Positions 1 through 6,289 of a stretch of DNA of 23,898 bases are shown in pieces (positions within the stretch are counted from its first letter, which is position 1; each line of letters starts with the position of its first letter). The notes beneath the pieces were generated by a model that made no database searches, was not told where the DNA came from, and saw only the letters and a program-made list of their open reading frames with translations. This DNA is from Bacillota bacterium. Its GTDB lineage: Bacteria; Bacillota; UBA994. The DNA is taken from the NCBI GenBank assembly GCA_018725275.1, contig QLUC01000010.1, forward strand, positions 1 to 23,898. Direction: 5' to 3'. Made by a program: the position numbers and the translations under genes.

Positions 1-2
1 AC

Positions 3-71
3 TCCGGTATCAACATGCATAATTTTTTTGCTCAGGCAGGTAAGATATTTAATGGTGTAGAATTTAAGTAA
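3..71 (+). CDS. C-terminal tail of an unknown protein (partial)
   Basis: An open frame enters from the left edge and ends at TAA (69-71), giving 22 residues that end in NGVEFK. A strong SD for the next gene begins 16 bases after the stop, which is the spacing expected between neighbouring genes, so this is probably the 3' end of a real gene. The fragment is too short to assign a family. It could also be chance open sequence. Confidence 0.35.
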   Translation, partial: SGINMHNFFAQAGKIFNGVEFK

Positions 72-100
72 TTAGTCTGGTTCGATAGGAGGTGCACAGG

Positions 101-628
101 ATGAGCGATAAGATTCAAGAAACCATACTTGAACAGCTGGCAAAGCTAACAGAGTCAGTTCAGGAGATTGCCCATGGACAAAAACGCCTAGAGGACACGG
201 TAGTTAGCCTAGATGACAAGGTCAGCAGCTTAGATGAAAAAGTAGGTCGCTTAGATGACAAGGTCAGCAGCTTAGATGAAAAAGTAGTTAGCCTAGATGA
301 CAAGGTCAGCAGCTTAGATGAAAAAGTAGGTCGCTTAGATGACAAGGTCAGCCAAGCTGAGGAAAATGTCAGTTGTTTAGGGAAAAATTTAGGGCAAGTA
401 TACGAAAAAGTAAACCGAGTCGAGAAGACTGTTGCACGGATTGAGAACGTACATGGCGAGAAGATCGGGGCACTGTTTGATGCTTTTCATCTCAGGGGGG
501 ATCAGATAACAGAGCTCAAGGAGCATCTCGACGGACGGCTTGACTCACTGCAGACCTCAATTAATTTCCTAATTCACCGAACAAACGAGCACGATAACGA
601 GCTTATACGCCTAAGGAAAGTCAAGTAA
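101..628 (+). CDS. Heptad-repeat coiled-coil protein
   Basis: This is a hypothetical protein of 175 residues. The start is the ATG at 101, with an AGGAGGTG SD at 87-94 and 6 bases between; a GTG at 92 lies inside that SD and is rejected. Residues about 35-85 are near-perfect heptads of the form V-x-x-L-D-x-K, with V and L at the a and d positions, the signature of a parallel coiled coil. Before and after them are less regular, charged, helix-forming stretches (VEKTVARIENV, LDGRLDSLQTSI). There is no signal peptide or membrane segment, so it should be cytoplasmic. Similar short heptad-repeat proteins occur in many Clostridia without known function, and none is assigned here. The next gene is on the opposite strand, with a terminator between. 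The AT-rich composition resembles the orphan gene at 729-1190 rather than the rest of the window. Confidence 0.8.
   Translation: MSDKIQETILEQLAKLTESVQEIAHGQKRLEDTVVSLDDKVSSLDEKVGRLDDKVSSLDEKVVSLDDKVSSLDEKVGRLDDKVSQAEENVSCLGKNLGQVYEKVNRVEKTVARIENVHGEKIGALFDAFHLRGDQITELKEHLDGRLDSLQTSINFLIHRTNEHDNELIRLRKVK
203..352 (+). repeat. In-gene tandem repeat, 42-bp units in 84-bp higher-order period
   Basis: Four successive units start at 203, 245, 287 and 329 (the last is cut at 24 bases). Units 1 and 3 are identical and begin GTTAGCCTAGATG. Units 2 and 4 begin GGTCGCTTAGATG. The remainder of each unit is the same sequence, so the exact period is 84 bp (28 residues, four heptads). Identity at the DNA level, including synonymous positions, points to recent duplication or gene conversion. 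Copy number may vary between strains. Confidence 0.9.
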
Positions 629-681
629 TTTATTTGCCCTGGACAACACTAAGCCCTAAGCGACAGGCACTATCAATAACG

Positions 682-719
682 AAGGGCTGGCCAGTTCAAT
701 GAACCAGGTCAGCCCTTTT
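682..719 (+). terminator. Rho-independent terminator after the coiled-coil gene
   Basis: AAGGGCTGGCC (682-692) pairs with GGTCAGCCCTT (707-717) through one G-T pair. The loop can extend the stem further by GTTC/GAAC (694-697 with 701-704). The stem is followed by TTTTGT. It sits 53 bases after the stop of the 101-628 gene and just beyond the 3' end of the convergent 729-1190 gene, so it may stop transcription from both sides, although the U-run is better on the plus strand. Confidence 0.8.
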
Positions 720-728
720 GTCTGCTGC

Positions 729-1190
729 TTATGATAGTACATAGAAGGTCTTTGCGTTGTAGCCATGAGTCACTGACTCGTGGAGGTTTTTCTGCGTGTG
801 ACAGAATCCTTGCAGTAGGGTAAAGTTGCCTGCAATCATGACCGACCCAGTTGCCGGCCCATCGGGTTCCCTGCTCCAGGAAGGATCAAATATGTTCGCT
901 GAATAAATATTCTTACCATTCCTTATGTTGGGCGTGAGCAAGAGTCGCTGGATTTGTAACGTGTGTTCGCCAATGGTTACCGTGCCCCTACCGTACATTC
1001 TTTGCAATGGCAAGTAAATGATATAGCCTTCGATTTTCATAGTCATCTCATGCAGTGGGGCTGGTTCCTCGACGGCTTCAATCATAAAAGCGAAGTTTAC
1101 TGCTACCTTTCTGAGCAAAATGAATCTATAAATAACGCTACCAGTTATTAAAAGGAGAACAACTACCCAAAGAACTCTTTTATCCTTCAT
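729..1190 (-). CDS. Membrane-anchored hypothetical protein
   Basis: The predicted protein has 153 residues. It has a short basic start (MKDKR), one hydrophobic helix at about residues 7-27 and a C-terminal domain rich in beta-strand-like sequence (GYIIYLPL, GTVTIGEHTLQI, GSVMIAGNFTL), so a single-span or signal-anchored extracytoplasmic protein is likely. No family is recognised. An in-frame TGA lies three codons upstream of the ATG, fixing the start, but no good SD precedes it; translation may be weak or leaderless. No neighbour on this strand joins it in an operon. Composition is AT-rich like the preceding gene, suggesting accessory origin. A spurious frame is possible but the anchored architecture argues against it. 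Confidence 0.55.
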   Translation of the reverse strand: MKDKRVLWVVVLLLITGSVIYRFILLRKVAVNFAFMIEAVEEPAPLHEMTMKIEGYIIYLPLQRMYGRGTVTIGEHTLQIQRLLLTPNIRNGKNIYSANIFDPSWSREPDGPATGSVMIAGNFTLLQGFCHTQKNLHESVTHGYNAKTFYVLS

Positions 1191-1284
1191 GCAACATCAA
1201 GGGAAAACGTGGGAATTAATAACTACGGTGCTCCCGGGTCCGCTAAAAGGGTACACCATCGTTACGACTAATAGATAGCCTGTT

Positions 1285-1318
1285 AAACAAAATGACCCTA
1301 TCGAATTTGATAGGGTCA
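1285..1318 (-). terminator. Rho-independent terminator of the lipoprotein gene
   Basis: A perfect 10-bp inverted repeat, TGACCCTATC (1293-1302) and GATAGGGTCA (1309-1318), has a 6-base loop. Read on the minus strand it is followed by TTTTGTTT. It lies 86 bases past the stop codon of the minus-strand gene at 1404-2138. Confidence 0.85.
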
Positions 1319-1403
1319 AGATGGATTTTGGCTGATGGGTATCGAGGCAGAGGTGCGGGCAGGGTGCCGCACTCGGTCACGTGGACGCAGCTCACGAGCA
1401 CCT

Positions 1404-2138
1404 CTACCGCAAAACCAGTTCAATAAAGATCTGCTCGTTAATCGAGCCGTCTTTGGCGCTGGTGGTAAACACATCGAGCAGCATCCTTGCGCCGGTGGTG
1501 ACATGCTCGGGGACATTGAGTTCCGTCCTAAAGTAACCCCAGTCGCCCATGGCGCCCGTGGTAAAGCCTCGGTCGAGCTCTCGCCCGTGGTTGTCTAGCA
1601 GCCGGTACTGCACATTGCCCTCAAAGACATTGGCCACCCCATCGAGCACAAAACGCCTCGGCACGGTGCCTTGCGGAGTGGGGGCAAAGACTTTGACGCC
1701 ACGGGAAGAGGCGACGATAGCTCTGAGCTCGTCAATGCCGATAAGAGTGGGCAAGTACTCCTCATCTCCCGCCGGGACAAACTCTAGGGGGAGGTTCGTG
1801 GCGGCAATGGTTTCGAGATCATAGGGGTTGGTCAAGGCCTGGGTTACCACTTCGCCGGGCGCGGGTTTTTTGAACCTGACCGGGACAGTGACTTTGGCAG
1901 CGGTGACGTTGATTTTGCCGATTTCGACCACATATCCCCCGGTGGGCTTTTCGCCGTAGGTTACCAAAATGTAGAGCCTGCCATCCAGCTCTTTCGATTG
2001 TGCAAGAAACATCGAGCGCGATTGTTCTATCCAAGCAGTGATAGTCTCTGGCAATGGTTTCGCCTGGTCGATACGAAAACAGGCAACTAAAACGAGAGCG
2101 CCTAACAGAATCGCCAACAAACGTGTGACTCTGGCCAC
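1404..2138 (-). CDS. Lipoprotein with PrcB-like and Gmad2 domains
   Basis: A predicted surface lipoprotein of about 244 residues. The preferred start is GTG at 2138, because the SD GGGGTG (2145-2150) is 6 bases upstream of it and directly abuts the ATG at 2144. The signal peptide ends in a lipobox, LVAC, with the lipidated cysteine near residue 20. Residues about 45-115 match the PrcB-type domain known from protease complex partners (GEKPTGGY, then VTQALTNPYDLE). Residues about 150-240 match Gmad2, an immunoglobulin-like domain associated with spore-germination and envelope proteins (FEGNVQYRLLD, GDWGYFRTEL, ending in IFIELVLR). It lies 71 bases downstream of the CPBP-like membrane protein on the same strand and ends at a strong terminator, so the two are probably cotranscribed. 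A role at the cell or spore envelope is inferred; no enzymatic residues are seen. Confidence 0.8.
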   Translation of the reverse strand: MARVTRLLAILLGALVLVACFRIDQAKPLPETITAWIEQSRSMFLAQSKELDGRLYILVTYGEKPTGGYVVEIGKINVTAAKVTVPVRFKKPAPGEVVTQALTNPYDLETIAATNLPLEFVPAGDEEYLPTLIGIDELRAIVASSRGVKVFAPTPQGTVPRRFVLDGVANVFEGNVQYRLLDNHGRELDRGFTTGAMGDWGYFRTELNVPEHVTTGARMLLDVFTTSAKDGSINEQIFIELVLR

Positions 2139-2209
2139 TATCATCACCCCACAAAGTTGATTTCTGGATATTGTGCTACATTCGCCTGACAATTATTTTG
2201 CCTAAGATG

Positions 2210-3574
2210 TTAAAAGTTAAGCAGAAAGGAAAGCACATACATGGTAGTAACCGTGGCCAGGGGTGCGAAGATGTTGTGGGTGCGCTCATAGACAAAGCCG
2301 AGCATGAACGCGCTCATGGGAACGATGAAGAAGCTCTGGATCAAGACGGCGGTGGGGAAATTGCCGGCCAGCAGTGCCGGCAAAAGCGAAAACAATGCGG
2401 CTAATACCGTGGTTGCCCCGATGCTGAGGGCGGCACTGCAGTGCTGGCGGAAGGCGCCCTGCACCAGGCCTCGCCACAAGATTTCGTGAAACAAGGCTGC
2501 ACTCACGGTGAGGTAGACTAAGTTGAGAATTTGTTCCGGCGTGACCATGTTGAGTCCGCTCGGCAAAGCCAAGGTGCCGCAAAGGTAGAGGAGGAAGCCA
2601 CACCATATTCCGGTGCCGATGGCGGGCAGGAGCTTCTTCGTCGTGCAGCCTAAGAAGTTTAGGGCGTCGCCATAGGTGTCGGCAATCCACAGGATGCCGG
2701 CGAGCACCATGATGCGCCAGGCCAGAATGACCAAGATGTGCAGGTCGTAAGGAATCAGCACGGCTTCTACGGCGGCGTGCAGCAAAGCGAGACCTAGGGG
2801 CCACATCAGCTTGGCTCCGGCATGGCCATAGGTGGCGCGGGGATCGTACTGCTGGGTGACAAAGACTACCCCGGCGGCTACGGCGGCCAGCATCACCGCC
2901 AAAATTGTCAGACTGAAGATGAATTGATCGTGGGGAGGGTACTGTTTGGCGGCGGGGTTCGGAATGATGATGGGCAGTTGATCGGGCACTTGCCAGATTG
3001 TGCGCCGGGCCTGAATGTAGGTGGCCCTCGCCCCCTCAGGGCTAAAAAGAGCCACGCTGGCCACGCCACGGCGGGGCAAAAAGACCTTGCGCACACCGAA
3101 GACCTGAAGGACCGGTTCTTCGTGGGCGATGGATGCTAGCAAAGTTGCGGCCTCATGCATGGCTTCGGGCAGTACCTCTTGCGCAATAAAGGTCTGACCG
3201 CGCAAGATGGCAGTCTCGGCCGGGTGGGTATGGAGTACCAGTTTCCGTACCGGGAAGATGGATTCATCAGGGGTGGCGGCGAAGTGGGCCGTTCCCTCGC
3301 CAAGCAAAACAAAGGTAGTGAGCTCGCCCCGCCTAGTAGCCTCCACCAGCACCCCCCCCTCAGGGTAACTGATATGCAAGTGGCCCAAGGTAATTTCCCA
3401 AGGGTCAAAAATATAGCTTTGGCCGGTCTCAAGCGGCTCATAGGGGATACCAAGGTCGGCTGGGATGATCAGCACGATGGTCATGGCCAAAATGGCGAAG
3501 GATAGAACCACGGCTAAAATGTAGATGCTCTGGGCTATAGGGTTGCGTTTCTGACGGCTGCTTTTCTCGTTCAA
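2210..3574 (-). CDS. Membrane protein with degenerate CPBP (CAAX/Abi-type) protease domain
   Basis: The start is TTG at 3574, preceded by a GGGAGGG SD (3581-3587) with 6 bases between. A longer in-frame extension to 3826 would run through the divergent coaX gene and its promoter and is rejected. The product is 454 residues. It has an N-terminal membrane helix at about 13-35, then roughly 200 extracytoplasmic residues of mixed strand character, then at least seven hydrophobic helices. The C-terminal part aligns with CPBP intramembrane metalloproteases: HEILWRG stands where these enzymes have EExxxRG, and FVYERTHNIFAPLA matches the later family motif. The first glutamate is replaced by H, and the histidines usual in the second and third motifs are not seen (ALFSLLPAL; ATVTTMYVLSFLLN). 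It may therefore be a non-catalytic relative. The large external domain is not recognised. It is the first gene of a likely pair with the lipoprotein. Confidence 0.8.
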   Translation of the reverse strand: MNEKSSRQKRNPIAQSIYILAVVLSFAILAMTIVLIIPADLGIPYEPLETGQSYIFDPWEITLGHLHISYPEGGVLVEATRRGELTTFVLLGEGTAHFAATPDESIFPVRKLVLHTHPAETAILRGQTFIAQEVLPEAMHEAATLLASIAHEEPVLQVFGVRKVFLPRRGVASVALFSPEGARATYIQARRTIWQVPDQLPIIIPNPAAKQYPPHDQFIFSLTILAVMLAAVAAGVVFVTQQYDPRATYGHAGAKLMWPLGLALLHAAVEAVLIPYDLHILVILAWRIMVLAGILWIADTYGDALNFLGCTTKKLLPAIGTGIWCGFLLYLCGTLALPSGLNMVTPEQILNLVYLTVSAALFHEILWRGLVQGAFRQHCSAALSIGATTVLAALFSLLPALLAGNFPTAVLIQSFFIVPMSAFMLGFVYERTHNIFAPLATVTTMYVLSFLLNF

Positions 3575-3640
3575 GGCAGACCCTCCCTTCAGGACCACTG
3601 TATTTATTCTGCTCGCCGCCCGAACTTCCTCTCTGCCGCA

Positions 3641-3670
3641 TTGACAGGGTATTCCGACAAGTTTTAGAAT
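3641..3670 (+). promoter_or_regulatory. Sigma-A promoter of coaX
   Basis: A perfect -35 box TTGACA (3641-3646) is separated by 18 bases from TAGAAT (3665-3670), a five-of-six match to the -10 consensus. Transcription should start near 3677. This leaves a leader of about 20 bases containing GGGGGTG (3685-3691), so the coaX start must lie downstream of that SD. Confidence 0.8.
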
Positions 3671-3697
3671 GAGGGTGAGAGCTTGGGGGTGATGAAT

Positions 3698-4447
3698 TTG
3701 TTTGTGGCGGTAAATATCGGCAATACCCGTACCAGTGTCGGCTTCATCGATGACAGGGGCAGGGTAGGTAGGGTGATGGCGCTTGCTACCACTAGATATG
3801 CGGAGGAGTATGCCTCTCTGCGCCAACAGATTGCGGAGGGTGCTAGGGTAGTCTGTGCGTCGGTGGTGCCTCAGGCTACTCTCGCGCTAGCCGAGGCCTT
3901 AGGTGATCTGCCCATTGAAGTGCTCGCCGTGCGGGACGATCTTGGCATCACCTTTGCCGGGGTTAACTACGCGGAGCTCGGGCCTGATCTCTTTGCCAAT
4001 GCTTTGGCATCGTGGAGCTTGTGGGGACAAGATAGCCTGAATGTGGACCTCGGCACCGGGTCAACGTTCTGCGTTATCAAGAAGGGGGTGTACCTGGGCA
4101 CAGCCATCGTTCCCGGCATGGAGCTGTCCTTTACCGCCTTGATGCGCCGCGCCGCCCTCCTGACGGAGGTGCCCTTGGCCAAACCAAGGCGCGTCATCAA
4201 TGCCAACACGGTGGAGTGTCTACAGGCAGGAATCTACTACGGCTACTTGGAATTGGTGCGCGGGCTGATTCGCCGCGTACAGGAAGAACAAGGTAAGCTG
4301 CGGGTGATCCTGACCGGGGGCATAGGTACCTTCTTGCAGGACGGACTCGGCGACGTCATCGATGTCTACGAGCCCAACCTCACCCTGCTCGGCATCTGGG
4401 TAGCGGCTAAACGTCTGGTATCCGCAAGGAACGAGAACGGAGGATGA
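3698..4447 (+). CDS. coaX: Divergent type III pantothenate kinase (CoaX homologue)
   Basis: CoaX phosphorylates pantothenate in the first step of coenzyme A synthesis. The TTG at 3698 is chosen because GGGGGTG lies 6 bases upstream and the promoter places transcription start near 3677; ATG 3692 and TTG 3683 are alternatives. The product has 249 residues, the usual length. ASKHA-fold motifs are in order: NIGNT (6-10), GPDLFANA (D97), VDLGTGSTF (D117), NANTVECLQAG, LTGGIG and EPNLTLLGI. Several differ from the family. The first motif has N6 where CoaX normally has the phosphate-binding Asp (DxGNT), GADR is GPDL, and GKNT is NANT. It may be a weak kinase, or a non-catalytic sensor with another kinase elsewhere in the genome. 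It is followed at once by an ECF S component, consistent with a pantothenate uptake and use pair. Confidence 0.85.
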   Translation: MFVAVNIGNTRTSVGFIDDRGRVGRVMALATTRYAEEYASLRQQIAEGARVVCASVVPQATLALAEALGDLPIEVLAVRDDLGITFAGVNYAELGPDLFANALASWSLWGQDSLNVDLGTGSTFCVIKKGVYLGTAIVPGMELSFTALMRRAALLTEVPLAKPRRVINANTVECLQAGIYYGYLELVRGLIRRVQEEQGKLRVILTGGIGTFLQDGLGDVIDVYEPNLTLLGIWVAAKRLVSARNENGG

Positions 4448-4450
4448 AAG

Positions 4451-4999
4451 ATGAAATTGTCCACACGGCAAATTGTTATTTCTGGGTTGCTCACCGCTTT
4501 GACTGTTGTTCTGGGGGTCACAGGTTGGGGGTTTATCCCCATGCCGACGCCAGCCGGCGCGGCCACCATCATGCACATCCCGGTTATTTTGGCGGGGATG
4601 TTGGAGGGCCCGGTGGTCGGGGGCTTTGTGGGGCTTTTATTTGGGCTGTTTAGCCTGCGATTTTTGCCAGACCCCTTGGTGGTTATACCGGCGAGGCTAG
4701 TCATTGGGCTCTTTGCCTGGCTGGCGTTTCACGGCGTTAGCCTCCTCGCCCGGCGTTTCTTCCCGGCTGGACGGGGCTTGCTCGGGTCACTCGGACTGGC
4801 CGGCATCGCGGCAGGAGTGGCGGGGACCATGGCCAACACCATTGGCACCTTGGTTTTGGCGGTACTGCGCGGCTATATCACCGAAGGGGCGGCTTGGACC
4901 ATCGCCCTCGCTCAAGGTGTGCCCGAGTTAATTTTAGCTGGGTTTGTGGTCGGGTCACTGGCGGTGGTGCTCATCCCTAGACTTCCTCGTGTTCGGTGA
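4451..4999 (+). CDS. ECF transporter S component, probably vitamin (pantothenate) uptake
   Basis: A 182-residue, strongly hydrophobic protein with about six membrane helices. It matches substrate-specific (S) components of energy-coupling-factor transporters: the early helix SGLLTALTVVLGV, then PTPAGAATIMHIPVILAG and a glycine-rich EGPVVGGFVGLLFG segment. Such subunits bind a vitamin and work with shared EcfA/EcfA'/EcfT proteins encoded elsewhere. The start ATG lies 3 bases after the coaX stop, with a GGAGG SD (4439-4443) inside coaX, so the two genes are cotranscribed. Pairing with a CoaX homologue makes pantothenate the best guess (PanT-like), but the substrate cannot be read from sequence. 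Its last 23 bases overlap the 3' end of convergent dinB, leaving no room for an intergenic terminator. Confidence 0.85.
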   Translation: MKLSTRQIVISGLLTALTVVLGVTGWGFIPMPTPAGAATIMHIPVILAGMLEGPVVGGFVGLLFGLFSLRFLPDPLVVIPARLVIGLFAWLAFHGVSLLARRFFPAGRGLLGSLGLAGIAAGVAGTMANTIGTLVLAVLRGYITEGAAWTIALAQGVPELILAGFVVGSLAVVLIPRLPRVR

Positions 5000-6146
5000 C
5001 CAGCCCATAGGTGATGCTTTTTTCGCCATGCCGGTCTTTAATTTTATCCATGACGCTGGCTAATTGGCGCTTTTTTCCGGAGAGCGGCGTGAAAAGGTCG
5101 AGTTGTTCGGGGCATTGGCCGCGTGGGGTCAATTGGTGGGCAGAAACGCCTACCAGGCGCACCGGGCGGCCGTCGAAATGAGTGTCGAATAATTTTTCTG
5201 CCGCGCCAAAAATATCTCCGTCAAAGTCGGTGCCGGTGCCTAGGGTCAGTTGTCTGGAGTAGGTAGAAAAATCTAGGTAGCGAAGCTTGAGATGAATAAC
5301 TCGCGCCTTGTAGCCTTGTTGGCGCAGGCGCCGTCCTACCTTGGCTGACAGTGCCAAGAGGGTGGCCTTGATGGCGCCTTGGTCGGCAAGATCTTGTTCA
5401 AAGGTGTGCTCATGCCCGATGGATTTAACGCTGTCATAGCGCTCCACCGGGCGGTCGTCCTCACCTTGGGCGAGGTGCCAGAGGTGCGGCCCGTGGCTGC
5501 CAAAGCGCCTCGCCAAGGTATGAGGGTCACTTTTTTGCAGGTCGCCAATGGTGAGAATGCCGACTCGGTGAAATTTCTGAGCGGTTTTTTCGCCGACACC
5601 CCATATTTTTGCGATCGGCAACGGAGCGAGGAGGGCCTTCGCGTCTTCTTTGGCAATGACCACTATGCCGCCTGGTTTCTTGAGGTCGCTGGCTAGCTTA
5701 GCCAAAAATTTATTGGGCGCCACCCCTAGGGAGCAAGAAAGTTGCAGTTCCTCGCGCACTCGCTTTTGAATAGTCTCTGCTATCTGGGGCGCCGTACCAA
5801 AGAGTTTGAGTGAGGCGGTGACATCAAGAAAGGCTTCATCGATGGAGACGGGCTCAAACAGTGGAGAATATTCGGACATAATAGCAAACACTTGGCGTGA
5901 AATTTCCCTGTACCGAAAACCCCTGCCCGCAACAAAGATGCCGCCAGGGCAACGCTGATAGGCTTCGGTTAAGGACATGGCGGAGCGCACGCCAAATTTG
6001 CGCGCTTCATAAGAGCAGGTGGAGACCACCCCCCGTTCGTTCGGCGCGCCCCCCACGATAACGGGCTTGCCCCTCATATGGGGGAAGTCAAGTTGTTCTA
6101 CGGCGGCAAAAAAGGCGTCCATATCGAGGTGAATAATGTGGCGCAT
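4977..6146 (-). CDS. dinB: DNA polymerase IV (Y-family translesion polymerase)
   Basis: Error-prone polymerase that copies past damaged template bases. The start is the ATG at 6146, with a GGAGG SD (6151-6155); the in-frame extension to 6236 would run through the promoter. The product has 389 residues, a normal length. The palm carboxylates are D8 (HLDMDAFFAAVEQ) and D103/E104 (SIDEAFLDVT), with the F12-F13 steric gate next to the first. A helix-hairpin-helix follows (KIWGVGEKTAQKF), then the little-finger domain (LKLRYLDFSTYSRQ). The near C-terminal EQLDLF is a beta-clamp-binding motif, so recruitment to the replisome is expected. A LexA-box-like palindrome overlaps the predicted transcription start, pointing to SOS control. 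The 3' end overlaps the convergent ECF gene by 23 bp. Confidence 0.97.
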   Translation of the reverse strand: MRHIIHLDMDAFFAAVEQLDFPHMRGKPVIVGGAPNERGVVSTCSYEARKFGVRSAMSLTEAYQRCPGGIFVAGRGFRYREISRQVFAIMSEYSPLFEPVSIDEAFLDVTASLKLFGTAPQIAETIQKRVREELQLSCSLGVAPNKFLAKLASDLKKPGGIVVIAKEDAKALLAPLPIAKIWGVGEKTAQKFHRVGILTIGDLQKSDPHTLARRFGSHGPHLWHLAQGEDDRPVERYDSVKSIGHEHTFEQDLADQGAIKATLLALSAKVGRRLRQQGYKARVIHLKLRYLDFSTYSRQLTLGTGTDFDGDIFGAAEKLFDTHFDGRPVRLVGVSAHQLTPRGQCPEQLDLFTPLSGKKRQLASVMDKIKDRHGEKSITYGLVTEHEEV

Positions 6147-6155
6147 ACTTCCTCC

Positions 6156-6171
6156 GCAAACAAGCGTTTGC
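6156..6171. promoter_or_regulatory. LexA/SOS-box-like operator of dinB
   Basis: The sequence contains a perfect inverted repeat, GCAAAC-AAGC-GTTTGC. The Gram-positive LexA (DinR) box has the form CGAAC-N4-GTTCG, and this site keeps the same symmetry and 4-base spacing with A in place of one G per arm. On the minus strand, a TATACT -10 box lies at 6180-6175, so the palindrome covers the expected start of transcription, a typical repressor position. The assignment rests on position and symmetry; binding is inferred. Confidence 0.5.
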
Positions 6172-6174
6172 CTA

Positions 6175-6180
6175 AGTATA
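6175..6180 (-). promoter_or_regulatory. dinB -10 box
   Basis: TATACT on the minus strand is a five-of-six match to the sigma-A -10 consensus. It sits 29 bases upstream of the dinB ATG and directly next to the palindrome at 6156-6171. No convincing -35 box was found at 16-18 bases (T-rich sequence only). Confidence 0.4.
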
Positions 6181-6251
6181 TCGCCTGTGCGGCAAAAAAG
6201 AAAGACATGGCCCGGCGCCTCTAGCCTACAGAACATATTGGCGGCGAGTCG

Positions 6252-6260
6252 TGGTAAAAT
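6252..6260 (+). promoter_or_regulatory. Extended -10 promoter of the ywlC cluster
   Basis: TGG-TAAAAT fits the extended -10 form TGn-TATAAT with one mismatch. No good -35 box lies 17 bases upstream, as is common for extended -10 promoters. Transcription would start near 6267, giving a leader of about 23 bases before the Sua5 ATG. Confidence 0.5.
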
Positions 6261-6289
6261 AGGTTGAGTAAAGTAGGCAGGTGGAGCAT

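Noticed and set aside
160..345. Minus-strand open frame opposite the coiled-coil repeats
   Set aside because: It is the antisense of a low-complexity repeat, gives a serine/threonine repeat protein and has no SD; its length simply follows the repeat.
203..352. CRISPR-like or satellite repeat array
   Set aside because: Repeats are directly adjacent without unique spacers and keep the reading frame of a coiled-coil protein.
1316..1824. Several plus- and minus-strand frames opposite or shifted from the lipoprotein gene
   Set aside because: They are out-of-frame shadows of the GC-rich lipoprotein gene, without family motifs or SD sites.
3575..3826. N-terminal extension of the CPBP-like protein to an ATG at 3826
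   Set aside because: It would run through the TTGACA-N18-TAGAAT promoter and the first codons of coaX, and the TTG at 3574 has a strong, well-spaced SD.
6147..6236. Longer dinB reading frame starting at 6236
   Set aside because: The added residues have no family match and cover the -10 box and palindrome; ATG 6146 gives the standard Pol IV N-terminus.
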